The translations under genes and the position numbers were made by a program. A model generated the notes under the pieces. That model was not told the DNA's origin, made no database searches, and was given only the letters and a program-made list of their open reading frames with translations. From Papilionanthe hookeriana x Papilionanthe teres (taxonomy: Eukaryota; Streptophyta; Magnoliopsida; Asparagales; Orchidaceae): DNA of 64,000 nucleotides. Each line of letters begins with the position of its first letter. The stretch's first letter is position 1. The stretch spans positions 28,321,185 through 28,385,184 of the forward strand of contig CM040431.1 of the NCBI GenBank assembly GCA_022702705.1, read 5' to 3'. Shown piece by piece: positions 9,294 to 19,640 of the stretch.

Positions 9294-10660
9294 TTCCTCT
9301 TTTTGACTTTCAAGTTCTTTCGGAATTTGAGATTCTAATTCTTTTCCACTTCGTAATTATATTGCTTTAATTTGTTCACTTCCCTTGTCTTTAACATTTA
9401 TTTCCACACTACTAGGAAATGTTCCAGTATTCTATTATTAAGTGCGGTAGCGATATGTCTAAGTTGAATTTCAATATTTTTAATAGCTGTTCCTTGATTT
9501 TGTAATTGGTTACCTTGTATTTGTAATTGATTTCCTTGATTTTGTAAATGTTGACCCATATTTAATATTAATTCTTCTATTAATAATTTCTTATCTTTAA
9601 ATTGTGGGTTATTATTATTAAATCCAGGTGGATAATTAGGTTTATAATTAGAATTTCCTTGATTAGAAGGAATTCCTAATGGTTGTGTTATGTTATTTAT
9701 CCACGGTTGATTAGTTGTGTTATTATTCCAATTAAAATTAGGATGATTTTTTCATCGAGGATTATAATAATTCGCATAAGGATTATTGGGTCTGTTACTA
9801 ATTGCATTTATAGTTTCATATTGAGATTGGGATTCTATAAGTTGTCCAGATGAATTTTCTTCTAATATAGTTGGAGAGTAATTCATTCCAAAATGATCTA
9901 ATTTTTTAGATACATCAGCGATTTGCGAAGTTAACATAGATATTGCATCATTTTCATGAATACTAGCTATCTTTTTCGGATTCATTCCATCAGCAGGCCA
10001 TTAAAAATTATTTGTTGCCATTTCTTTGATTAGTGCATAGGCTTCATCAAATGGTTTTGACATTAATGATCCTCCAGCAGCAACATCGATGATCGATCTT
10101 AAAGATCCTACTAATCCATTATAGAAAGTTTGAATAATTAACCAATCTGGTAACGCATGATGTGGGCATTTCCTAAGAAGTTCTTTAAATCTCTCCCAAG
10201 CTTCATATATTGATTCTCCATCAAACTAACTAAAAGAAGTTATATCATTTCTAAGCTTAGCAGTTTTAGATGGTGGAAAATATTTGGATAGAAATTTTTT
10301 TGATAACTCTCCCCAAGTTTTAATAGATCCAGGTGCTAATGAATTTAACCATATTTTAGCCTTATCCCTTAAAGAAAAAGGAAAAAGTTTAAGTCTAATA
10401 GCATCGTTAGATACTCCTTCATATTTGAAAGTAGCACATAGTTCTAAAAAACTAGCAAGATGTAAATTAGGATCTTCAGCAGGTGAACCACTAAATTGAT
10501 TGTTTTGTACCATTTGGATAATTGCAGGTTTAAGTTCAAATGAATTAGCAGCTACATCAGGGATTTGAATAGTTAAATGAATTTCATCTAATGTTGGGTT
10601 GGCATAATCTCTTAATGGTCTCTGTTGATTGATATTTTCATTTTCAGGAATATTTGCCAT
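9294..10660 (-). pseudogene. gag of element A (Athila)
   Basis: Gag forms the virus-like particle. The start ATG at 10660 opens MANIPENEN, followed by RPLRDYANPT, the ELKPAIIQMVQ segment and the Athila gag hallmark LFPFSLRDKAKIWLNSL with KFLSKYFPPSKTAKLRN. The frame is continuous from 10660 to about 9750 but is cut by three stops at 10226, about 10002 and 9752. By alignment with the gag of C these replace Gln, Gln and Trp. A Gln/Asn-rich C-terminal stretch with IQGNQLQNQG repeats (about 9480-9550) follows, then a frame change before protease. No CCHC zinc knuckle is seen. Confidence 0.88.
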
Positions 10661-10817
10661 TTCTTTTAAATTTATAATTTCTCTTTTTTATTTTCTAATT
10701 CTTTTAATTGTACGCTCTAATTCTGAATCGTAAGGTATTAAATTTTTGTTTCTAAATTTTCGCATACAATTTTATAAAACAAAATAGTCCATTACTCTAG
10801 TAAATAATTTCTTTACC
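10661..10817 (-). other. 5' leader of element A
   Basis: Short AT-rich leader between PBS and gag. No ORF or structure is evident. Confidence 0.6.
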
Positions 10818-10835
10818 TCCCCGGCAACGACGCCA
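10818..10835 (-). other. Primer-binding site of element A
   Basis: TGGCGTCGTTGCCGGGGA on the minus strand, a few bases after the LTR end. It matches the Athila-type PBS pattern (tRNA-Asp in published Athila elements, from memory). Confidence 0.85.
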
Positions 10836-10877
10836 AAAACTTGACCCACTTTTTATTTGTTTACAAATTATGCTAAT

Positions 10878-10898
10878 AGCAACGACACCAAAAACTTG
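10878..10898 (-). other. PBS-like copy embedded inside the A LTR
   Basis: On the minus strand GATCAAGTTTTTGG then TGTCGTTGC lies about 40 bp before the true LTR end, repeating the LTR-end/PBS motif. It parallels 2705-2732 in S1. Confidence 0.7.
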
Positions 10899-12061
10899 AT
10901 CTCGCTTTAATATATATATATATATATATATATGATTTTATGATGGAATGTTTAATGTGGATTCTACGCAAGTATACGTATCGTATCAAGTAATACAGGG
11001 CTCTAGTGGAGTCCTGGTTATCGATCCCACAGGGAAGTTTTTAACAGATTTGTATCAGCTAAAATTTAAAGGAATTACTTACTAATATAGTAATCAGAAA
11101 TTTAAAGTAACTAAAGCAACTAAAGTAAACTAATGCTTGAAATAAAGTTGATTTAAATAATTCAGAAACAGTATCCTTCTCCTTGTTTTTAGAAAATTAA
11201 GTGAATGATGAATCTAAATTTTTTTTTTGAATTGTATTGTGACAAATAGGAGCATTCCTATTCTTTATCCTTTGGTCCAGGTGCAAAGAACATTGACTAA
11301 TCCTATGTTTGATTATCGAATCCGCAGCTAGGCTCGGGAGGATACTCGGCCGCCACTTCGTAGCTCCCACGTTCCCCTCACTCGAGGGCTAACATCTACA
11401 CTTCGACCTCTCAAACAATAGGACCAAATTGAATATTTTAGTCTGTCACACTAAAATGTCCAATTCTACTTCCAATAAATAATATTTCCCTATTTATTTG
11501 CACCCTCCTTCCAAGGCTTTTGACTTCCCTGAATATTGGATGTAATTTTTACTATAGTTGATAATTCAACATATTTTAACAAATCAATTGGCCAGATTGA
11601 AAGTAAATTAAGTTTTAAGTAAAAATTATCACAACTTATTTTATTATATTAGGGACTTCTATTTAATTTCATCATTTCGCATAATTTTCATAAACTAGGA
11701 GAAAAACAAATAAAAATACTCAGTATGCATGGAAATAAAACAAAGCATGGATTTCATTTAAAGTTAACAACAATAAACAAAGATACTTATCTTAATTTCC
11801 TCCCCAAGCAGACTCCTTGAAGTTCCTTTGACTTTTCCTTCTAGTACAACACACTTCTAACTCACTAATTATACTCTAAAACTCTTAAATTAACACTCAA
11901 ACACAAATAGACTCTCTAAATAGACAAACTGAAGACTCAAGAAACACACCAATGACACACACAGACACTAGAATTCAGCCTCTATTTATAGAGGTAGGTA
12001 AAGGTCCAAGGGATGCTTAAACACCTCTTCAAAAAGCGTCCAGGTTCAATGTATTTTGCAT

Positions 12062-12242
12062 TTTGAACTGTCTCACCGTCGGCGAGAAACGACCTTGCAG
12101 TCGGCGGGCTTCTAGAAGGTCTCAAAACCGCGCGATCTCGCTGTCGGCGGGCTCGGGCTCACTGTCGGCGATGTAGTTGTAATTCCTTCAGAAATTCTCC
12201 TTATGATCTCGCCGTCGGCGGCCTCGATCTTGCCATCGGCCA
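12062..12242. repeat. GC palindrome cluster in the A LTR
   Basis: Six copies in three pairs, more decayed than in S1, e.g. CTCACCGTCGGCGAG and CTCGCTGTCGGCGGG. The order and spacing correspond to 1325-1515 of S1 in reverse orientation. Confidence 0.75.
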
Positions 12243-12463
12243 CTTAGTTCATTTTGCATGAATTTCTTCCTTTTTAATCTAAATTCGCTCCATTTCATGC
12301 TTTTTGCTTCCATCACTTATAAATCTTTGTTCCTGCAGTAAAATAAAGAAAATACCTTTCTTTAAAGTGCAATTTCATCAAATATAGATATGAATTTCTT
12401 AATAAATTTTTCTGTGATCATAATTCCTTAGAAACAACTAGAGACCAATCCTTTCAATCCGAA

Positions 12464-13622
12464 ATGGCCACCAAACTCTTAGAAACCACAAAAACTGAAG
12501 TTTTTAACCGAAGAAAATTCGTCAGTTCGGAGGCGCATCGTATCTTCAACAAAGGCTTGATGAAGAAAAGACTTATTAAAGAAAGGTGATTTGTCAACAG
12601 AGGAGTAGAGAATTCCACCACAAAAATCGAAGAAATGATCGCACAACGGCATTGGAAGGTATTTTGTTATACGACATCCGCTATAGTTATTCCAGTAGTT
12701 AAAGAGTTTTACTCTAATCTACATGCGATCAACAATGGAAATGTCTTCGTCAGAGGAAGATGAGTAACATTTACTCCTTCAAGGGTAAATTAATTATTTT
12801 CTATAGAGAATACTTCTATCTGTCATAATTCCAACTTTGTGCCTTCAAGACATAATATGAACGAAATCTATAGATACCTGACCGACGAACCTGATGATTG
12901 AGAGTTACACGAAGACGGGTATGTCAGTTTTTCTGCATCACTTCTTAACCCTGTCTCGATGCATTGGCATTTCTTTATTTAATCAAAATTATTACCTTCT
13001 ATGAGGGTAAATACAGTTTCAAAGGAATGCGTTATATTAAACTACTGTATTCAAATTGGACTACCTATCGATGTTGGATCAATAATAATAAAGTCTGCAT
13101 TGGGATTGATTGTGCATGGGTCAGCTCATGGACTTGGACACCCATCGACTATATTTGTTTTGTGCAGTCAGTACCAAGTTTCTTATGAGGCTTGGGAAAA
13201 GGTACTTTTGCCTTGGAAGCCACTTGATCCTACGAATATGTTTCCATCTTTGGATAACAATGATGAGATTACCATTATTTCTGACAGAGCATCACAGAAC
13301 AATCCTTTAGCAAGGCTCCTTATTGTTAAAACTAATTTCATTCTGAAGAAGATTAAAGGATTGGAGAAAGAGCTGCAAAATGTGATGAATTCCATCGACA
13401 ATATCTCTGATATGTTTGATCACATTGACTGGAGGATGAAGGAGCACTTTGATCATACCTGGACATCCGGAGGCCGCTTTATTCATTTACCGAGACGTAA
13501 AGGGTGGATTAAAAAAGAATCTATCGCAAAATTCCCTTTCGAGCCTTTCTACAATTTATTTGTGTACTCGCGTCGCATCGGGAATATCGGAGAGGATGAT
13601 AGTTCGGACAATCGAGGAGTAA
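12464..13622 (+). pseudogene. env1 of fragment B
   Basis: Same ORF as env1 of A and D, opening MATKLLE at 12464. At least four in-frame stops replace residues that are open in the other copies (after KKRLIKER, in the VRGR motif, in the RVN motif, and in the DD-ELHED stretch). From 13001 the second half is open: GLGHPSTIFVLC, NDEITIISDRASQNNP and the C-terminal helix. Near the end, ACAATCGAGGAG in place of ACACTGAGGAG (D) shifts the frame and removes the normal stop. This is a dead copy. Confidence 0.85.
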
Positions 13623-14372
13623 GAAAGATTTCTATCTTATGTCATATATTTGTGTATATATGTGTTGATATGGATTAGGTTTTATTATGAGTCGAACTTT
13701 GATTTGATCATCTCAGATTTGATGAGATTATATGTAATTGTTATGTCTCAGCATTTAGAGTGTTGTGGTGTGGATTGCGATGCTGAGTATTATGGATTTA
13801 AACATTTAAGTTAAGTATGTTGTTAAGTTATTAGTGTGAAGTTTGTAAGTCTCATGGATTTCATATATAAAGTTATATTGTTTGTGTTGTGTGAACTTTT
13901 GTGAGTAGAAGTATCTAATCTTCATACTATTATTAAATTAAGATATCAGAAGATTGATTAAGGGCCACTCGAGGTTGAAATTGATTGAAGAATTTCAAAA
14001 ATTTAAAAATTTTGGGTTCTCGCTGACGGCGAGAATTATCTCACCTACAGCGAGAAAACCCGCTGACAGCGAGAACGAGCTTGCTGACGGCGGATTTTTC
14101 CCGAAACTTTTGCCTTATCAAATTAATTAGCTCGCTACGGCGAGAAAAATCTCGCCGACAGCGAGATCGCGAAAAGACCTATATTTGACCAGTCAATTGA
14201 CACTATTCATCATCCCCTTCCTCAAAACTTCGAAAAAATCGACCTAAAGCTTGAGAGATCTTGGATTTGAGGCGATTTCAACACTTTTTGACACAAGATT
14301 TCACCTTCCCTTGGTAAGAGCTTCACTCCTATGCAAAAATTTTTTATTTTCACCATGGATTTCTTCTACATT
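13623..14372 (+). other. Spacer of fragment B with palindromes and env2 leader start
   Basis: Non-coding. A palindrome cluster lies at 14025-14172 and the GAGAGATCTTGGATTTGAGG stretch at 14249-14268, which is the uninterrupted version of the S2 target site. It ends in the env2 leader (CACCATGGATTTCTTCTACA) at about 14372. Confidence 0.7.
14025..14172. repeat. GC palindrome cluster in spacer of B
   Basis: About six copies, including CTCGCTGACGGCGAG and CTCGCCGACAGCGAG, paired as in the spacer of A. Confidence 0.75.
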
Positions 14373-14453
14373 AAATTTTTAATTGTGGGTAATGAGTAGA
14401 AATCATGTTTAGGATTTAGTGATGCATGGTAGAAGTAAATTTAATTATAAATG
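14373..14453 (+). repeat. 5' LTR of element C, left remnant
   Basis: The stretch AATGAGT...AAATCATGTTTAGG...ATAAATG matches 48585-48651 in the 3' LTR. About 1 kb that should precede it is missing. The last five bases, AAATG, are the R target duplication. Confidence 0.65.
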
Positions 14454-14959
14454 TGTTGACCTCATTTTTGATGAGGTCTTCCTTTCTTCTTTTTAGTGCT
14501 TAGGATCTAGCCTTAGGCTTTTCCTTTGACTATCTTAGAGGACTAGAATTGGGACCCGCCTTTTAGAAATTTAAACCACTTCTAAACTCCCTGCAAACTC
14601 CACAAACTTGACTATAGACCCCTAATCACCTAGAGGGTTGAAATCAAATATGGAAGTTTAAAGGATGAGTTCCTATGGGACTCTTTGGCCTTAGGACCGC
14701 CCACAGGTGGCCTCGGTCTAGTGAAGGGGCCGACATACACTACACTTACACACTACATTTCCACACACTTCCTAAAACCACACCCATACCCAACTTGACC
14801 TCCGGACTCATGTAGGTGATTCACATGGATGGTCCTTAACCCCTAAGCCCTCGGCAAGAGGGTTAGGAACAACATAGTGAATGCCTCAAATGAGTCCTTT
14901 CATGGCTCATATGGGCTTGAAATGGCTTCATGGCTCAACCAAAATGATTTCACCCCACT

Positions 14960-16100
14960 CAAATTCACCCAATCTTAAATTTCCCAAATTTTCAATTTTT
15001 GACCCCCGGGACCCTACACCTACTAAACCTACCCAAAACCTTGAAATTACCCAAATTTTTGCAAAATTTCCAAATTACCCAAAATTTTCCAAAATCAATC
15101 CCAAACACCTCCACATCACTCAAATTGATTATCCATACCCAAAAATACCAAAAATTCCAAGAAAACCTCCCAATACCCTCCAAATAACCCAAAATACCCT
15201 TCTTGGCCTAAAAATCCAAAAATTCAAAAAATTCCCAAAAAATTCCAGAAAATCCCAAATATTCCCAATTTCATTTTGTCCAACTACACCATGGGCCAAT
15301 TTTGTCAATTTACCCTACTTTTGTCAAAACCCCCAATTTGACCCATTTTAATCCAAAGTGAACCCAATGTCAAACCAAACCTATCCAATTGACCCTAATT
15401 TTGGTCCAATTCAATTCTAAACTTCAATTCAACATTCCTAATACTAATTTAGACCAAATCCAAGTCCAATTTGATTGACATTTGGATCCAATTCCACTTT
15501 TGACCTTAAGGCCCATTTTTCGACCTAAGCCCAAACCTAACCCAAATGAACCCAAACCCCAAAAATCAAAGCCCAACCAAAGTCAAAACCTCTTTGAAAC
15601 ACTCCCATAAACACTTCTCAACAATAATTCTACATAAATTTCAACCCTAGCCCAACATTGGCCCAACTTGGCCCATTTGGACCTATATCGGCCCATTCAC
15701 CAAAAGAATCCAAATCCAACCCAATTCAAGCCCAAACTACCCCAAATTTGCTTCAAGTTACTCATGACACATCCATGAGCTAAACCAACAATTATTTGGC
15801 CCAACCTTTTACAAAAATTTTCATCCATGAACACATTCATAAACTTAAAAGCCCACTTCCCTTAAACCTTTCTAAAAGCCCATTTCCTTCAAAATTCAAA
15901 AGCCCAAATCTACCCTAAAGCCCACATGACATCTCCATTTGTCATCCATTTAATTAAATCCATTACCTAAGTCCTAAAATCACCATCAAATTATTCCAAA
16001 TCAAGTTTCATACAAATTTCCATCAAAACATCCAAAATTCTTAAAACCCATTTTCATGAAATTGACCCAAGCTTTTCCCAAGCCAAATGGAGCCAAGGAT
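14960..16100 (+). other. G-poor, CCCAA-rich tract of R LTR (5' copy)
   Basis: The plus strand is almost devoid of G and dominated by AACCCAAA-like words with no fixed period. The 156-codon open frame from 14881 is a by-product of this composition (few stop-forming words) and is not conserved as protein-like sequence. Confidence 0.7.
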
Positions 16101-16655
16101 GAGCCATTCACAAGCCATATGAAGCCATGAAAGTTTGGCATGTGACCATGCCATTAATGGCAAAAGGAGGAGGTCCTTTAGCCATCTCCTAAAAGTCATT
16201 AACCTTAAGCATGTCTCCCCTTAACCAAGATTTAATCCAAATATTCTTGGATAAGGACATCACCACCTCTTGACCAGCTAGCCTAGCTGATCTTCTCAAC
16301 CCAAGACCAGCCATGGGGAGGTGAACCCAACCCAAACCAATGGGTTGACCAATTTCAAGCCAAAATGACCCCCCTCCCCATTCCATTTTAATTCAAACAC
16401 TTTACACATGTCCAAACCCAATCGACTTCACCATTGCCAAGCCCCGACCTCCCCGGTCAAGATGGTGACCCATGCCTGCCGGCCAGCCGCCCGGATCGCC
16501 GGAAAACACCACACCCGAGAGCTCACATGTGAGCCAACTTTGGAATTCCACCTTGCCGAGCCGCCCCATGCCCAATGGCCACCATGGCTGTTCTTCTCCT
16601 CACCGGAGCAGCTGATCCCAAGCCCTAACTCCCCCGGGAGGCCTCCCGACCGCCT

Positions 16656-16665
16656 CTATTTAAAC
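16656..16665 (+). promoter_or_regulatory. TATA-like box in R 5' LTR
   Basis: CTATTTAAAC, preceded by a GC-rich stretch and followed by a C/A-rich leader, is conserved in the 3' LTR (36822) and S2 (56878). It is the best candidate core promoter, which would give U3 of about 2.2 kb and transcription starting near 16690. Confidence 0.5.
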
Positions 16666-17086
16666 TCCACCCCTCTCGGCCATAAGAAGAGCCAAGCACA
16701 AACCTTGCCAAAACTCGCCAAAATTGTTCCGGACCCTTCTCCACTCTTAGAGCACTTGATCCCCAAGTGAGATCCCCCTGCCATTTCTCCTCCGTAAGCT
16801 CAATTTCGTAGTCGAAATTCCACCCAAAACCGGGACACTTCTCCACAGGTGAGCCAATTCCCAAATTGATTGGCTCTACACCTTCACTGGACCAAGGGAA
16901 GGTGTCCACCATCAAAAGCCCCATCTCCAGAGCCACCCAGCTTGCTCCAGCCTCCAAGCTTTGTGATCGGGCTTGGTCGAAATCATATCCGTACAATTCA
17001 CTGCGACCGGAGACTTCATCCGGAGCTTGCTAGGACCCAATCGAAGGTGCAACAACTCTCGGATTGAAGCCACACTTCTCCGAGCC

Positions 17087-17095
17087 AAGGTATGA
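17087..17095 (+). other. Splice-donor-like site in R 5' LTR
   Basis: AAG/GTATGAG marks the change from GC-rich to AT-rich sequence and is conserved at 37255 and 57314. A leader intron is inferred only; no acceptor is assigned. Confidence 0.35.
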
Positions 17096-17312
17096 GCTAA
17101 CTCTTCATCCCGAGCTTCCGAAGATTCTCTATTTCAAATGCCTTAGTTCCAATGCATGTTAACCGTATAGATGTGTTCGTCTCTTCGAGACGAATCCATA
17201 GAGTATAAGAACGTAAAAATCCATCGAGAATCGAGTGAGATCTTAGTGGATTTAGTGTGGACGGCTCTCGGGTGAGAACACTTGGGGACGATGAACGGAT
17301 GCCGTCCATTCG

Positions 17313-17462
17313 ATACACGCGCGCACGGGCGGCCGAGATTGCGTCGGACCGGGAGACGGTACGAGAACCGCGGGGCCCGGCCGCCGACTCAGGTGGCGGC
17401 GTCGAATGGGAGCGCGACGCGTGTGCGTTCGGAGCTGCCGAGGTTGACGCGGCGCCGCGTGG
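17313..17462 (+). other. CpG-rich island in R 5' LTR
   Basis: About 150 bp dense in CG (GCGCGC, GGCGGCG, ACGCGGCGCCGCG) between AT-rich flanks. It recurs at 37475-37623 and 57535-57690. GGCGCCGCGTGGATAAATAG ends it in all copies. Confidence 0.7.
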
Positions 17463-19254
17463 ATAAATAGATAAATAGGATATTTTCTTATTTATTTAAT
17501 TCCCTAAACTTCAAAAATCCATATCTTTGTGTAGAAAAATCACAAAAATAAAATAAAAATACCCTCTTGCTCAGTGAACAGAGGAGAATAATGTGAAAAA
17601 GAAATCACTTAATTTCATCAAATATTTTATTTTTTATGATTTATTTACTCTCTGCATTGTTTTAATTCTCCATGCATGCATACAATTCACCATGGCATGA
17701 GACCATAGGGCTTTTGAAGCCTCTCGAATTTGGGAACATTCCCTGAATTTTCCAAAGTCGAGGCCATCCCTATGAGGAGTTCTTGATTTTTCAAGTTCGG
17801 GTCACTGTTTTGAGTATTTTAATTCCAGTAAATAGCATGTTGTGAAATAAATTCTAGGAAAATTTGGTGATGTTCCTTATGACCAGAGAACCCTAGGAAA
17901 AATAGGTTTTGACTTAGTTCATTTAAAACGAGCCCTAATTGGCTTAAACACCCAAAATAGGTCTTTAATTAATTAGAGTTAACCAGGTATCAAATTGACT
18001 TGAAATCAATTCTCCACTGATCTTTAGGATCAGAGGAACCCACCATAAAAATTTGAAATCAATTGGACTTGGTTAGCCCTACTAATTGGGTTGATTAAGT
18101 CGCTTAGCCATTTTAAACTTTAAAAATTCATAACTTTTAAAATACTTTTCAAAAATTCACCAAATTGGTTTTGGAGCCTCTCCGATATCAGGGGAACCTA
18201 AGAAAATTAAAATTTCAATTTTATAAAAAAGTTAATTTTTAATAATATTTTAATATTTTTAATAATTAAAAATAATAAAAATCACAAAAATAATAAAATT
18301 CACCAAAATGTCACATTTTGAATTTTAATCACTTAGGAACAAATCCCACATTTTTCCTAGGTCTATTTAGTGAGATATTGAATTTTAAAGCCCTAGGGTA
18401 ATTTTAAAATTAAAAAAATGTATTTTCTAGCATTTTCACTAAAATAATTACAATAAATCATAGAAAAATCAGAAAATTGCAAAATTTGATTCTCTGGTTT
18501 CCTTGATATCAGAGAGATTTTTGAAAAATATAAAATCCATTTTTCAACATTTATTTTATTTTTAAATTAATTAACACTCCAAAACTCAAAATAATTATAA
18601 TAAAAATAATATAATTCAAAAAAATCACCAAAATTGGTCCAAGTGGTCCTCTGGTCATTAGGAATGTCCCCTAATTTTCTTAAGGACAGAAACTTTCTTT
18701 TGGTCATGTTATCAAATTTTCCTTGAAAATCTCTATTTTCCACCAAAAATAATTATATAAATAAATTAAATACAAAAAAAATCACATTTTCTCCTCTCAT
18801 GTCTTTATTGACATATGAGTGAAGTTACATAAAAATTTCAAATTCATTTAAGTTTAATTTAGTGAGTTATGAAATTATTAAGCTTAAAGGGTAAAATGGT
18901 AATTAAAATCTTTAATCCTTAATTAAAACTTTAGGTTTAATAAAAATTAACAAGTAAAATATTTGATCCTAATCTGATTTGGATGATTGAAATTTAAATA
19001 ATTAAAGGGTAGAAACCCATTAAACAATTTCAAAATGATTAAACTTTAATTAAATAATTGATTAAATTCGGAAGAATAATAAAATTGGAATTATTAAAAT
19101 AGGGATATTATTAGGAAGAGATTTATTCTTTAATTTAAAAAATCCCTAAATTAATTATCTCATTAATATTCAATCCTTAATTAAAATGATAATTCAAATT
19201 CAAAATATTAAAAGACTTAATCATTAAACTAAAGTCAAATTATTAAACTCTTTC

Positions 19255-19640
19255 AAAAATTTCAATTAAAATTAAAAATAAAGTAAATTAAAGATAAATT
19301 AAATTAAAATTAAATTAAATTTAATAATTAAATTAAATTAAGACAAATTAAATTAAATTAAATTAAATTAAAATTAAATTAAATTAAATTAAACAATTAA
19401 ATTAAATTAAATTAAATTAAATTAAAATTAAATTAAATTAAATTAAACAATTAAATTAAATTAAATTAAATAATTAAAATTAAATTAAATTAAATTAAAC
19501 AATTAAATTAAATTAAATTAAATAATTAAATTAAATTAAATCAAATCAAATTAATTAAACACCAAATCAAATTAAATTGAACTATGTTAAACTAAATTAA
19601 AACTCAATTAAATTAAATTGAATTAAATATAACATCACCT
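19255..19640 (+). repeat. TTAAA-type microsatellite in R 5' LTR
   Basis: A 5-bp AAATT repeat with interruptions (CAATT, AATTAAAATT). Matching tracts lie at about 39420-39805 (3' LTR) and about 59455-59935 (S2, more diverged). Confidence 0.85.

Larger units (their letters stand above)
1..12420 (-). mobile_element. Element A: Athila-lineage Ty3/gypsy retrotransposon, partial
   Basis: Reading on the minus strand the order is LTR (12420-10842), PBS, gag, protease, RT, RNase H, integrase, env1, env2, 3' UTR; the 3' LTR lies beyond the left edge. The gag and protease motifs (RPLRDYA, LFPFSLRDKAK, LCDLGASINLMPLS) are those of the Athila lineage. The 5' LTR ends flush against plus-strand sequence of the same family at 12421, which is what insertion of A into B would give. 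The expected target duplication starts at 12421 (TAATT), but its partner is outside the window. Every ORF carries stops or frameshifts, so this copy is not autonomous as read. Confidence 0.9.
10842..12420 (-). repeat. 5' LTR of element A (1,579 bp)
   Basis: Read on the minus strand it runs from TGATCACAG at 12420 to GTGGGTCA at 10842 and is followed by AGTTTTTGGCG and the PBS. It aligns throughout with solo LTR S1. It contains the GGGGAACGTGGGAGCT core (11355-11375, reverse), the GATACGTATACTTGCGTAG block (about 10965-10985), a (TA)n tract at 10909-10932 and a palindrome cluster at 12062-12242. Its outer end abuts B env1 at 12421. Confidence 0.9.
12421..14372 (+). mobile_element. Fragment B: env1-spacer of an Athila-family element
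   Basis: Plus-strand sequence homologous to element A 5000-3171 (reverse) and D 50790-52605. It holds env1, the spacer with palindromes and the start of the env2 leader, ending at about 14372 where element C begins. The upstream part lies beyond element A, outside the window. Confidence 0.85.

Noticed and set aside
1156..12420. S1 and the 10842-12420 LTR as the two LTRs of one element
   Set aside because: They are in opposite orientation, and S1 has its own perfect TSD inside env2.
14331..14372. 42-bp target-site duplication for element C
   Set aside because: Ty3/gypsy integrases make about 5-bp duplications. The overlap is better explained by two copies or by repair.
14881..15351. 156-codon open frame in the R LTR (and its copies at 35044, 53158 and 55078)
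   Set aside because: It lies in a G-poor CCCAA tract where stop codons are rare by composition. It differs between copies by frameshifts and has no domain.
17257..17470. Short open frames over the CpG island of the R LTR (also 37335-37610 and 57507-57692)
   Set aside because: Open only because GC-rich sequence has few stops; the reading frame is not kept among the three LTR copies.
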